From: SIAJ01 sp963773845 | Lineage (GTDB): Bacteria > Planctomycetota > Planctomycetia > Gemmatales > Gemmataceae | DNA length: 64,000 bases | Assembly (NCBI GenBank): GCA_963773845.1 | Contig: CAVZCU010000011.1 | Coordinates: 905,959-969,958, forward strand | Reading direction: 5' to 3' | Shown here: piece by piece, positions 25,324 to 34,537 of the stretch | Numbering within the stretch: the first letter of the stretch is position 1 | Layout: each line of letters starts with the position of its first letter | Translations under genes and position numbers: made by a program | The notes under the pieces: model-generated | Database searches by the model: none | Told to the model about the DNA's origin: nothing | Seen by the model: the letters and a program-made list of their open reading frames with translations, nothing else

Positions 25324-27580
25324 ATGTCCTCGGTCCCCATCTCCGATGCTCAGTCGCGATTGCCCGAACTGATCGATAAGCTCGAGCCGGGCCAAGAATT
25401 CGCCATCGTTGAGAACGGCCAGATTGTCGCCCGGGTGACCCGAACGCTGGGGAATGAACTTCCAGTTGCCGCGGAGGAGAATCCCCAAGGAACGGGGCAG
25501 CCTGCCGGTCAATCACTGGAAGATGCGCAGGTCTCGATCGTGACGGCCCCAGCCTCAAATAGAAGCAGGCGTCGTCGCATGGCGATCGGGGCCGTGATCT
25601 TGATTGCGATCGGTGGGGGAATCTGGTTCGCCGTCAGCAAATACCGAACAATCGAACGCCAGCACGAGCTCGCCCGCCTTTGCGATGAAAGCGACTCCGC
25701 TTGCCAAAGCGGCAACTACCGAGAGGCGATTGGACGGGCGAATCGGGCAATTGAGTTAGCGCCCGAAGCCGCTTTGGGTTATGCACGCCGGGCGCGCGCC
25801 CGCTTTTTCCTCGGCGATGAACTGGCCGCTCTGGCTGACTGTAACGAGGCGCTTCGCCGCGACCCCAATCTCGCCGTCGCCCTCGCGTATCGTGCCCCGC
25901 TCGCGGGACTCAAGGACTCGGCAAGTGCCGGCGTTTACGATGGCGAACGGGCCCTGGAATTGGATCCGAATCTTCGCGACGGCCCGCCATGCCTTGCCCT
26001 GGCCAAGCTCAAAGCGGGTGACGCCAAATCGGCCGAGGAACTGTCGAGCCGAGCGATCGAATTGCATCCCGAAGATCCGGAAGGCCATCGAGTTCGCGGC
26101 CTGGCGCTGGCGAAACTCAAACAAGAAGGAGCCGGAGCAGAATTCAACGCTGCGGTTTCTTACTCGGGAAGTCAGGCGAACTACCTTGTAGCCCGCGCGG
26201 AGTATTTTGTGCAACTCGACGCTGCCCGCCCGAAGGCCAAGATCGCAACGCTACTGGAACTCGCACGGGCCGACGCTCAGCGAGCAATTGAAGCAAGCCC
26301 CAATTTCGCTCCAGCCTATGTGGCATTGGCCAAGGTCCACGCTTCAGAAGGACGCTGGAGCGATGTCAACGCGGATTGCGAGAAGGCCATCGGCATCAAC
26401 CCACAATTGGCTTCCGCCTACCTGCGTGCCGCCGACTGCCTCTCGCCGCGCAGCCACGCACTACCGAATGCTGCAAGAGGCCCTATTGCAGAGACTCGAT
26501 TTGCGGCAGTTCGAGTCGAGTACTCGAACCTTTGGTGAATTCCTGTCCGAGATTCAACGACTGTTAACGGTCAAAATGGGTCAATACGTCCCGGTGCGAA
26601 TTGATTATCAATCCTTTCCGCCCGAAGGTCGACTGACATTGCCAGACTTAAAGTTCAATTTGAACAGCGTCATGGATGTATCGGGTGAAAACCCGTTGCG
26701 GAGCGTCACGGCCCAGACAATTCTGGAAACCATTTGCCGAGAGTTTAATGCTGTGCTTTGGGTCACCCCCGAACACATCGACATCGTGAGCCTTGACCGG
26801 GCTCAGGAACTTGCGGCAACCAAGCCGCGGTTGAAGTCACCTGGCGTGCTCCGTTCGACAGATCAATTCGTTGGACGAAGCCGCCGGGAATTGTTTGAAG
26901 ACGCACTCAAGCTGCCGATCGGTCCAATGGATCTGCCAGCAAGGGCTATCCCGACCAGGGTCCTTTTGACGCATCTTCAGCGGCTGGTTTCAACGCGAAT
27001 GAAAACGGATGTCCCACTCTACATCAACTACCGTTCATTTCCGCCGGAAGCACGGCAGACTCTAAACGACCGCATTATCGGCCTATTTGACTTGTACGAC
27101 GTGACAGGCGATCGACTACTACCCAATATCACATTGAAGGACGTTCTCGACCAAGTTGCAGTCGAACTGCGCGACTGGCTGTCGCAGGCGGACGCAAGCC
27201 AAGTCCGGTTCCGTGCCACTGCCGAATACATTGAAATCTACAACCATGTTGTCGAGCATCCGGACGATGGCCCACACACCATCAATCAGTTGATCCTTTG
27301 GCGTTGGCAATTCGAACTACTCAGAACCGTGCTCGGTCTCCGGCCTCAATCTCTTCCAGTAGAAGCTCCGCGGTTGGCCAAGGCCAAGCCTCGGCCCGAA
27401 GCGATCCGCTGGTTGACTCGCGGCATCGAGGCGGTCCCCGAATCGGCACAACTCCATTTCGCTCGCGCCGAAATCTACCTGGAAATGGGAGAGTTCCAAT
27501 CGGCCATTCACGACCTGGACCGCGCCATCGAGTTGAATCCCGGTTACAACGACGCCATGCGACTGCGCAATTGCCAATGA
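25324..27580 (+). CDS. TPR membrane protein with N-terminal Phd-like domain (frameshifted)
   Basis: About 752 residues after removing one base near 26446 (gives CLSRRAATHYRMLQEALL). Residues 1-40 resemble a Phd/YefM antitoxin domain (ISDAQSRLPELIDKLEPGQEFAIVENGQIVARV). A transmembrane helix follows at about residue 85-105 (MAIGAVILIAIGGGIWFAV). Then come several tetratricopeptide repeats, two copies of a ~90-residue unit (VRIDYQSFPPEGRLTL... and LYINYRSFPPEARQTL..., each ending in a STN-like ...EYIEI strand) and a final TPR pair. Such proteins serve as scaffolds; the Phd-like start is an odd fusion and may only be a DNA-binding or dimerisation module. Confidence 0.7.
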
Positions 27581-27649
27581 CGCCAAGAGCAAGGAGCTTC
27601 CGTTACCAGCGCTGGCAGCATAACTTTTCGGCATCCGGGAAATCCAAAC

Positions 27650-28645
27650 GTGTCCCTCGACGATTCGCCGCCCCTGTTTGCTCCGCAACCTCGTGCTCGA
27701 TCCTTTCGTGCCGTCCCGTGGCGGCTCGTGGAGGTTTTAATTGTTCTCGGCCCGCTTGTCGCCTTGCGAATCGCACCGCTTGTCGCCGGTGAAAACTGGC
27801 TCGACGATACGCCCGATTGGCTGCGTTATTCCGCGGCTCTCGCCGCTCTTTTTTGGATGCTGGTTCTGCCCATCGGCGTTGCCCGCTGGCGACTCGGGCG
27901 ATTTCCGAGGGCGCCTCGGTTTGCAAACGTCGTGATCGATGGCGTGGTCGCATTGCCATTGCTTCTGGGCGTGTGGCTGCTGCTATTCGTTGGCTTGTTC
28001 GCTTGGATAGTTCTCTTCGGGCAGCCGGAGATGGATCGGACGTCGTTCGAGCCGTTCGTTCGCTCGCGAAAGTGGTTGATTCTGATCATCTACGGCGCGC
28101 TCATTGTCGTCATTGGCCCGATGGCGGAGGAGGTATTGTTTCGGGGCATGATTTACAATGCGTTGCGCCGCCGCCTGCCGATCCTGGCTGCGGCGATCAT
28201 TCAGGCAATCGCATTTGGCGCCTTGCATCAATACGGTGCAATGCAAGCGGGCGTCGCGGGCTTTCTGGGCTTTTGTCTCGCCCTCGTTTACGAATGGAGA
28301 CGTTCACTGGTCACGCCCATCATCATGCACGGATTGCACAATGCCGCCGTGCTCGCCCTGGCCTGGCTTTATGCAACGATATTGGCGACCCCGATGATGG
28401 GCATCCACGGCGAGGCGGTCGAGAATGGCGTCCACGTCACGCAGGTCGTGCCCGGAAGCGGTGCGGACGAAGCGGGCGTTGAGATCGGCGACATCGTTGC
28501 AGCGATCGACGGTCATCGGGTATTTGATGTTCCAGACATGGCCAACATCGTACGGACCAAGCATGCCGGCGACTGGGTGACTCTCGACCTGATCCGCGAC
28601 GGCAAACGCATTCAACTTCCCATCCGATTGAAGGCCAAACAATGA
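27650..28645 (+). CDS. CPBP-family intramembrane metalloprotease with PDZ domain
   Basis: 331 residues from GTG at 27650. About six membrane helices contain the three Abi/CPBP motifs: EEVLFRGM (Glu-Glu and Arg), FGALHQ and HGLHN (metal-binding histidines). The last 85 residues form a PDZ-like domain (VTQVVPGSGADEAGVEIGDIVAAIDGHRV...). CPBP proteases cleave within or near the membrane; a PDZ tail is seen in several planctomycete members and would help choose substrates. No neighbouring substrate is evident. It follows the TPR gene by 70 bp and may be cotranscribed. Confidence 0.85.
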   Translation: MSLDDSPPLFAPQPRARSFRAVPWRLVEVLIVLGPLVALRIAPLVAGENWLDDTPDWLRYSAALAALFWMLVLPIGVARWRLGRFPRAPRFANVVIDGVVALPLLLGVWLLLFVGLFAWIVLFGQPEMDRTSFEPFVRSRKWLILIIYGALIVVIGPMAEEVLFRGMIYNALRRRLPILAAAIIQAIAFGALHQYGAMQAGVAGFLGFCLALVYEWRRSLVTPIIMHGLHNAAVLALAWLYATILATPMMGIHGEAVENGVHVTQVVPGSGADEAGVEIGDIVAAIDGHRVFDVPDMANIVRTKHAGDWVTLDLIRDGKRIQLPIRLKAKQ

Positions 28646-28676
28646 GGGGACCGGCCCGACCCGTCGCTCCCGACAT

Positions 28677-29066
28677 TCAGAACGGCAACGGCTCATCGTC
28701 TTCCGGCCCCATGCGGTCCGGGGACGTGCTGCTGTCATCGTTCTCTTCTTCGGTGTCGAGACTATCGTCGCTTTCATCGTCGTCGGTCACCCAGAATTCT
28801 TCGCCGTTCTCATCACGGTAGTCCGGATCGACCGGCATAATGTCGAAGCCAAAACCCATGCCGTCACAGCCCGGGATGGGGCAGCACCAGAATCCGTGCG
28901 GCTGGCCATTCCAGTCGCGCCGAACGCGCCACTCGATGCGGTAACTGTCGTACTCCTCGCCGCAGTGCAGGCAGCCGACCATCGTGGAAATCGCAGGTGG
29001 CCGGAACGGATCGGCGGATGCATCAAGCGGATCGTAGGCTGCCATGAAAACCTCGCGGACAGACAT
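28677..29066 (-). CDS. Small acidic protein with two CxxC motifs
   Basis: 129 residues from an ATG at 29066 that overlaps the stop of the upstream gene by one base (TGATG). Near the N-terminus CLHCGEEYDSYRIEWR and CCPIPGCDGMGFGFD give a possible zinc ribbon; the C-terminal 45 residues are strongly acidic (DDDESDDSLDTEEEND). No known function. Coupled to the VOC-family gene. Confidence 0.65.
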   Translation of the reverse strand: MSVREVFMAAYDPLDASADPFRPPAISTMVGCLHCGEEYDSYRIEWRVRRDWNGQPHGFWCCPIPGCDGMGFGFDIMPVDPDYRDENGEEFWVTDDDESDDSLDTEEENDDSSTSPDRMGPEDDEPLPF

Positions 29067-29461
29067 CACGGTAGATTGAGTTGCCACGATACCCCGAATC
29101 GATCGCTGACCCAGGCGAACTTGGAACTGAACCCGTAATTAGCGGGCGGCATCAGGACTTTCCCATCTGTGGAGAGCGTTGTGAACGCGGCGTCCAACTC
29201 GGCCTCGCTCTCGCAATCGACGAAGAGCGACATTGATGGTGTAAAAGTGAAGGCATGCGAGACCGGGCTGTCGAAACACCGCAACCGCAGCCCGGCGACG
29301 ATGAAGTGACATTGCTTCACGTTGCCCTCAGCCCCGTTCTCGCCTGGCCCATACCGCTCGATCATCTCGATTGAGGAATCACGGAACAACGAGACATACA
29401 AGTTCGCTGCTGCCTCGGCCGATCCCTCGAACATCAGAAACGGAGTCACGGACTTCGCCAT
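29066..29461 (-). CDS. VOC-family (PhnB/3-demethylubiquinone-type) protein
   Basis: 131 residues from ATG at 29461 (MAKSVTPFLMFEGSAEAAANLY). The pattern VTPFLMFEGSAEAAANLYVSLF...SIEMIERYG, then MSLFVDCESEAELDAAFTTLSTDGKVLMP and FAWVSDRFGVSWQLN, is that of the PhnB-like glyoxalase superfamily. Members of this group are often small cytoplasmic proteins of unknown substrate. The next gene overlaps by one base, so they form a unit. Confidence 0.85.
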   Translation of the reverse strand: MAKSVTPFLMFEGSAEAAANLYVSLFRDSSIEMIERYGPGENGAEGNVKQCHFIVAGLRLRCFDSPVSHAFTFTPSMSLFVDCESEAELDAAFTTLSTDGKVLMPPANYGFSSKFAWVSDRFGVSWQLNLP

Positions 29462-29568
29462 TCGATCCTCCACGATTTGGTGTTTTCCCGCGAAACGTAA
29501 TCGTCATGCCGCCACCGTATTCAGCCATGAGGCACCGCGCCAGGCGACAATCTTCTTCATCGCCCGCA

Positions 29569-29994
29569 TCACTTCTTGCGGGTATACACCACCACGAACT
29601 GCTTGTTCTCGGCGGTCGAGGTGAAGTCCTTGGGCCGCTGTTTGGTGGTGAGATTCCAGCAAATCCGGAGCGTGTCGCCGTTCAATTCGAAAATGGCCGG
29701 CCGGGCCGGGATCCTCCGTTTACCGGCCTTCGGACTGAGGTCGAGGGTGTTTGGCTTCTTCGAGCGATCGACCTTGAACGTTCCCTCCTCGGTGATTTCG
29801 CCGAGGGAGGACGTGTACTTGCCGTCGGCGAAGGCGAGGCTGGCGCCTTTAACGAAGTCATCGGGCACCTTCTGGCCATCCTGCATGGCTCCGGTGGCGA
29901 CCCAGGCGCCGTTCAGGTCCTTCTCGTCGGCAGCCAGACTGAATGCCGCCCAGGACAATGCAGACACGATCGCAACGGCAAAGTGTCTCTTCAT
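29569..29994 (-). CDS. Exported TIGR03067-family protein
   Basis: 141 residues with a signal peptide (MKRHFAVAIVSALSWAAFSLAA). DLNGAWVATGAMQDGQKVPDD and FKVDRSKKPNTLDLSP followed by IFELNGDTLRICW and RPKDFTS match the planctomycete TIGR03067 pattern. The role is unknown; length is normal. The gene lies 107 bp downstream of the VOC gene start in the divergent sense and is probably separate. Confidence 0.85.
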   Translation of the reverse strand: MKRHFAVAIVSALSWAAFSLAADEKDLNGAWVATGAMQDGQKVPDDFVKGASLAFADGKYTSSLGEITEEGTFKVDRSKKPNTLDLSPKAGKRRIPARPAIFELNGDTLRICWNLTTKQRPKDFTSTAENKQFVVVYTRKK

Positions 29995-30085
29995 TGTGAA
30001 GACTCCCGACGGGTTGTCATGAAACCTTCCGCCACGCTGTCAGCTCGGCGGCGAACAGCTCGCAGCGACTCGACACGAACTCTCC

Positions 30086-30655
30086 TCAGGCAAATTCGAC
30101 CCCGATCTCCACATCCTCGACGAACTCGTGCACGATCGTGGCAAAGCGTGCGGTTCCCACCGTCGCCCAGAACCCGAACGGGAATTCGATGTCGTTTCCG
30201 TCGGTGGTTCGGATAACCACGTTCTCGGGCCTCAGGCGGGTTTTTACGAATTTGCCCACCCGGATCTTGAGGATCCGGTCCCAAGGCAGTTCGATTGCCT
30301 GGTCCTGGCGGAGGAGCCGCGTGCGCCACACCGCGACCGCCGCCACGATGAACGGCATCGCTACTCGCCCATTGCACCGGAACAACCGCATTCCGCCCTC
30401 ACAGACCTCGACCTTAGCCAGGGCCGCTTTCCAGTTCGTGCTCACATAAACCAAGGCTATTCCCGCCCCGACGCCAAGGACGACCGTCGCCAGTACCCCG
30501 CCGTCCGGCCGTAATACGCGAATGAGGATCGCGGCAATCACCCCGCAGCCGAAGATGGCCGCGCCGACGGTCATGATCCACTTCAGCGATTTGCCGCCAA
30601 AGCTATCGAGGACCGTTCCCACGTTTCCTTCCGCCAGCGATTTCTCGTTTGCCAT
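30086..30655 (-). CDS. Membrane protein resembling DUF6585
   Basis: 189 residues from ATG at 30655 (GGGGGCGA upstream); the ATG at 30694 has no ribosome site. Two hydrophobic helices (IMTVGAAIFGCGVIAAILI and LATVVLGVGAGIALVYV) are followed by a PH-like cytoplasmic domain: VEVCEGGMRLFRCNG... LPWDRILKIRV... VVIRTTDGNDIEFPFGF. This matches the general DUF6585 plan. Function unknown. Confidence 0.6.
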   Translation of the reverse strand: MANEKSLAEGNVGTVLDSFGGKSLKWIMTVGAAIFGCGVIAAILIRVLRPDGGVLATVVLGVGAGIALVYVSTNWKAALAKVEVCEGGMRLFRCNGRVAMPFIVAAVAVWRTRLLRQDQAIELPWDRILKIRVGKFVKTRLRPENVVIRTTDGNDIEFPFGFWATVGTARFATIVHEFVEDVEIGVEFA

Positions 30656-31132
30656 TTCGCCCCCAAATGGGCATTCGGTCGCGCGCTTCGACATCAGGGA
30701 GAAACTACGCGTTATTGTAAACTCCGAAGCGTTCGAGCACCTTGTCTACCTGCCGACGGCCCATGAATGTGCCCCTCCTCTTTTTTCGTGCCCGGCCAAG
30801 CGCCCTCCTCCCGGTTGGACAAACATCTTTGTTTTCTGGGTCAAACTGGGTCAAATTGGCTCACCTCTCGTCGCAGTGGGGCAAGCGCGCCGCGGCCGCG
30901 CCCCTTCCTGATATTTTCGCGCGACCAAAGTGCAAGGGGGATTCTGGGAAAAAATGCGTGCCCAGCGGGCCGTGCAAGTAACGTTTCATCTCGAGGCGAA
31001 TGAGGGTGACGCAAGTCGTTTTACGAAACGATCTGCGTACATTTTTCGGTCCGTTGTTGTCCACCAACTAGCGTGCCGTACGTAAGTCCTGATGTTGACG
31101 AGGCAAAGTCCCCGATTTACAGGACCCGACCG
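30656..31132. other. Intergenic region with a palindromic repeat
   Basis: About 480 bp with no convincing gene. A hairpin-forming repeat lies at 31005-31040 (GTGACGCAAGTCGTTTTACGAAACGATCTGCGTAC-type). A related one lies at 33399-33446, so the two flank the next gene. Pyrimidine-rich tracts near 30770-30790 are noted. Confidence 0.5.
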
Positions 31133-33370
31133 ATGTGGCCCAACTGCATTCGAAACTGGCGGCGATGTCAAAATCAACGGAAAGCGACAAGAGCACGCTC
31201 GTCGTGCCTCAGAATGGACAGCCTCGAAAATCGCTTGGTTCCCGCTGTTTCCGCTTACTTTGACCCGATGGTCGGTTGCCTTCAGGTAACGATCGACGAG
31301 GATGCGTCCACGGGTCAAAACGTGCGGATCGCCGCCGCCGCCGGCTGGTCCAGAATCTACAGTGACCAGGCCTTGGTTCCCATCACCACACCGTCGGGAA
31401 CGGCCAAGATCCCCGCGAGGCTGATCCGATCAATCGAGATCAACGGATCATCCCTGGACAATGGCATCAACTTGAGCGGCGTTTGGGCAAGGCCCTTTGC
31501 CCGCTTGGATGGTCCGATCGAAATCCGATCCGGGGCCGGCTCGGACACGGTCACCGGCAGCCAACTCGACGATCGCATCTGGGGGCAAGACGGCGACGAC
31601 GTGCTCTCGGGCCTGGGCGGCAACGACTGGCTCAACGGTGGTTCCGGGAAAGACACCATCAATGGCGAGGACGGCGACGACTTCATCGATTCGAACGATG
31701 GCGAGCCGGACATCCTCGATGGCGGGCAAGGCGAAAATGTGGACCTCTCCGACTCGCTGGACAACCTGAGTAATTTCTTGCCGCATGGCCTCCGGGGCGA
31801 GTACTTCGCCGATAGCGCGTTCGACCAACTGGGCACGACCCGAACCGATCCGACGATCAATTTCAATTGGGGCCAAGCGCAGCCGCCCTATACCGGCGAC
31901 CCGATGCCGACTCTCTGGACCGACAACCTCAATCAAAGTTGGTATGTGCACTACACGGTCCGCTGGCTCGGCCGCGTGGTGCCGAAATTCTCCGAGACCT
32001 ACACGTTTCATCTCACCGTCGACGACGGGGCCATGCTCTGGGTCAACGACCGGCTGATCATCAGCGCCTGGAAGGACCAGGGACCGACCGCGTATACCGG
32101 TGAAATCGATCTGACGGCCGGCGAGCCCGCCAACATCAAGCTGCTCTATTACAATTCCTGGTTCGGCGCCACCGTGAAGCTGCGTTGGTCGAGCACCAGC
32201 CAAAACGAAGAATTCATTCCCACGAGCCAGCTTTTGCGCCCGCTCGCCAGCCATCACCGTCCAGCACGCTGCTGCCATCACTGGCCGGTCGCATCACGAC
32301 CAACTCGATCGTGCTGCCCGATGCGGTGAATTACGCGCCTCGCGGCGGATGGGGTGACCTGCCCAATGTCATTTTCGCGCCGTTACGAAAAGGCGGCTTC
32401 AAGGTTGGCTGGAATGATGTGAACGGCGACGCTCATATCACCACGCTCAATTCCGATCGACAAGTCACGGGACCGGACATCGTTCTGCCTGACCTCGACC
32501 TTCGCGGGCTCGTCGCGCACGATGATGGCTTCGTCGGCGTGATGGCCGCGCGCGATAACTATCAAATGGTCGTCATGCGTCTCGATCCGAAGGGCAATCA
32601 GGTTTTCGAGACCGTTCTGACCGGCCTGAATCCCGATCCCACGCAGGGCACGCATCTGGATGATTTGTGGTGCTACCGCGGCCGGTTCATTACCTCGGGA
32701 AACGCGTATGCCGTTCACTTCGCCCACATCGAGCCCCACGGACACCAGGGGGGGTTATTACGCCGTGATCGATTTCACCGGTAATAAACTGGTGGAGAAC
32801 GGCTGGACCGTCAGTCATAGCCTTGATCAACGGCTGCTCTATCACCAAGGCCAGTTCTTCTCGATGTCGCTGGGTGACGTCTACCCGAAAGGCTTTCACT
32901 TCGAGAACCGAACCCTGGGCCGCGGCAAGGTGATCTATCCCGCCAAAGACGAGATCGGCCAGTGGAACCCCGGAGACGCTAATTTGGGCAGCATGGTTTC
33001 CGCAGGCAAGAATATCGGCGTGGTTGTCGCGTCCAAGGATGGAACATCGAAGGATCTGTTCTACTTGCTGGTAGACACCGAGGGCCGAATTCTCAAGACC
33101 ACGCGACTGACCCGCACTTCCAACATCAACGAGTCCCTCGTCCGTCTGATCCCCTACGGCAACAATCTCCTACTGGCGTGGCAAGAGAAACCCAACCAGA
33201 CCAAGGTGGCCATCATCAACTACGACGGCAAGATCTTGAACCGCCCGGTGATCGTCAACCAGCCCCTGCCTGGCAACGACGAACTCGTCTCCTTCCCCAA
33301 CGGCGACGTCGGTTGGCTCGTCGCAAAGGATCACGAGAAGATGGTGACTCTGGTGCGCATTCGGGTGTAG
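31133..33370 (+). CDS. Exported RTX/PA14 surface protein (two frameshifts)
   Basis: About 745 residues after correcting a missing base near 32242 and an extra G in a G7 run (32748-32754). Near the N-terminus LENRLVPAV matches the LExRLxPA motif typical of exported planctomycete proteins, although the start (ATG 31133) is uncertain. Residues 140-210 contain RTX calcium-binding nonapeptides (DGDDVLSGLGGNDWLNGGSG). A PA14 carbohydrate-binding domain follows: GLRGEYFADSAFDQLG ... YTFHLTVDDGAMLWVNDRLI ... VKLRWSS. The C-terminal third has beta-propeller-like repeats. It is likely a secreted or surface glycan-binding protein. Confidence 0.75.
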
Positions 33371-33398
33371 ACAGGGCGGCGGAGCACGCGACATCAGT

Positions 33399-33446
33399 AA
33401 ACAGGTGACGTAGGTCGTTTCGTGAAATGTTCTGCGTCACCTGTTT
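33399..33446. terminator. Hairpin after the PA14 gene
   Basis: AAACAGGTGACG (33399-33410) is inverted exactly as CGTCACCTGTTT (33435-33446), with a partly paired centre. It lies 29 bp after the stop codon and also just before the convergent SEC-C gene, so it may serve both as a terminator. A degenerate relative lies at 31005-31040. Confidence 0.6.
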
Positions 33447-33538
33447 CGGACGGATATCTGGATTACGGGCGATCGAACCCGAAGAATTGCGCTGGAGCAC
33501 AGTTTCAACACACACGCTTGAGGGCGGTTCGCTCGCGT

Positions 33539-33943
33539 TTAGCCCCCGCAACATTGTTTGTACTTACGGCCGCTGCCGCAGGGACAGGGGGAATTGCGGC
33601 CGACTTTTGGTCCCTCGCGTTGGCGGGTCGCGGTCGGCATGGCCGGCGGAGAGAGCATTGCTCTACCGCTGGGATGGCCATGAATTGCGGGAAACATCTC
33701 GTGATGTCTTTGGATCATTGGGTCGATGATATCGCGGCGAAACTCCGAAAACTCTTCATCATTCATCTGCAAGGCCGGCTGCATCTCGTCGATTGCTTTG
33801 TCGCGAATTTCTGCTGGCATAATGGCGAAGTTCCAGCATGCCTGTCCGATCGCCATCGCCTTTTGCATCTGCTCCAACGAACCATCGGTGTGTTCCATGA
33901 GCGGCCGCGTGTATTCGGCAATCGCCTCTGCAATAGCGCCCAT
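33539..33943 (-). CDS. SEC-C motif protein
   Basis: 134 residues from ATG at 33943 (MGAIAEAIAEYTRPLMEHT). The N-terminal part is helical; the C-terminus is a SEC-C zinc motif, VGRNSPCPCGSGRKYKQCC, as in SecA and many stand-alone proteins. Zinc would be held by the C-x-C and CC residues. The role is unknown; such proteins may bind SecB or ribosome-associated partners. Convergent with the PA14 gene. Confidence 0.85.
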   Translation of the reverse strand: MGAIAEAIAEYTRPLMEHTDGSLEQMQKAMAIGQACWNFAIMPAEIRDKAIDEMQPALQMNDEEFSEFRRDIIDPMIQRHHEMFPAIHGHPSGRAMLSPPAMPTATRQREGPKVGRNSPCPCGSGRKYKQCCGG

Positions 33944-34537
33944 GATTTCGACTCCATCGGTAGATGCGGGCTGCCGCGGTCTCAAGCACTTTGAAGCGTC
34001 CCCTCTCGCCGGTCATCGCTTCATCGGAACCGCCTGGCCAATATCGTATGCCAATTTGGGCGGCCGTTCCGTATCGGACTTGCACTTCACACGTGGACCC
34101 GGAGACGCGACCTTCCGTTCGGCAACAACAGGGAATTTGTCGATGGCGAGCCGCCAGGCCGAACAGTTTTTGCCGATGAACCAACTCGATCAAGCGTCCG
34201 AGCCCACGTCGGCCTGACGGCTCGACGCTCGCCTCGCCAGAAAGCTGCCTGCGCGAGGTAACCCAGCGCGAAATCTCTTCCGCAGGTAATAAATTGCTTC
34301 CAGCAGATAACTTCAGTACATTCCAATACTCTTTCCTCCGATTGAGTTCGTTGGCACTGGACCGGTTGCATTCTTCCATAGAAGGGGATGGCAAGGGTTC
34401 GGCCGGAGGAATTCCGGCTGGCCAGGTGGGAACCCTGCGGAGCGCGGGGCCGTCCAACTTGCGGGCCCTTTCGGCGGCCGTTACCATTCACTTAGCAGTT
34501 GTTCAGCGCATATCTCTCGCGTGGTCCGGAGGCCTTC
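33944..34537. other. Intergenic region, nothing recognised
   Basis: 594 bp between the SEC-C gene and the four-gene signalling operon. No open frame with family resemblance is visible on either strand. It must hold the promoter of the operon, but I could not assign boxes. Confidence 0.4.

Noticed and set aside
33944..34491. Leftward genes between 33.9 and 34.5 kb
   Set aside because: Frames there are Arg/Ser-rich and resemble shadow translations; no ribosome site or family pattern.
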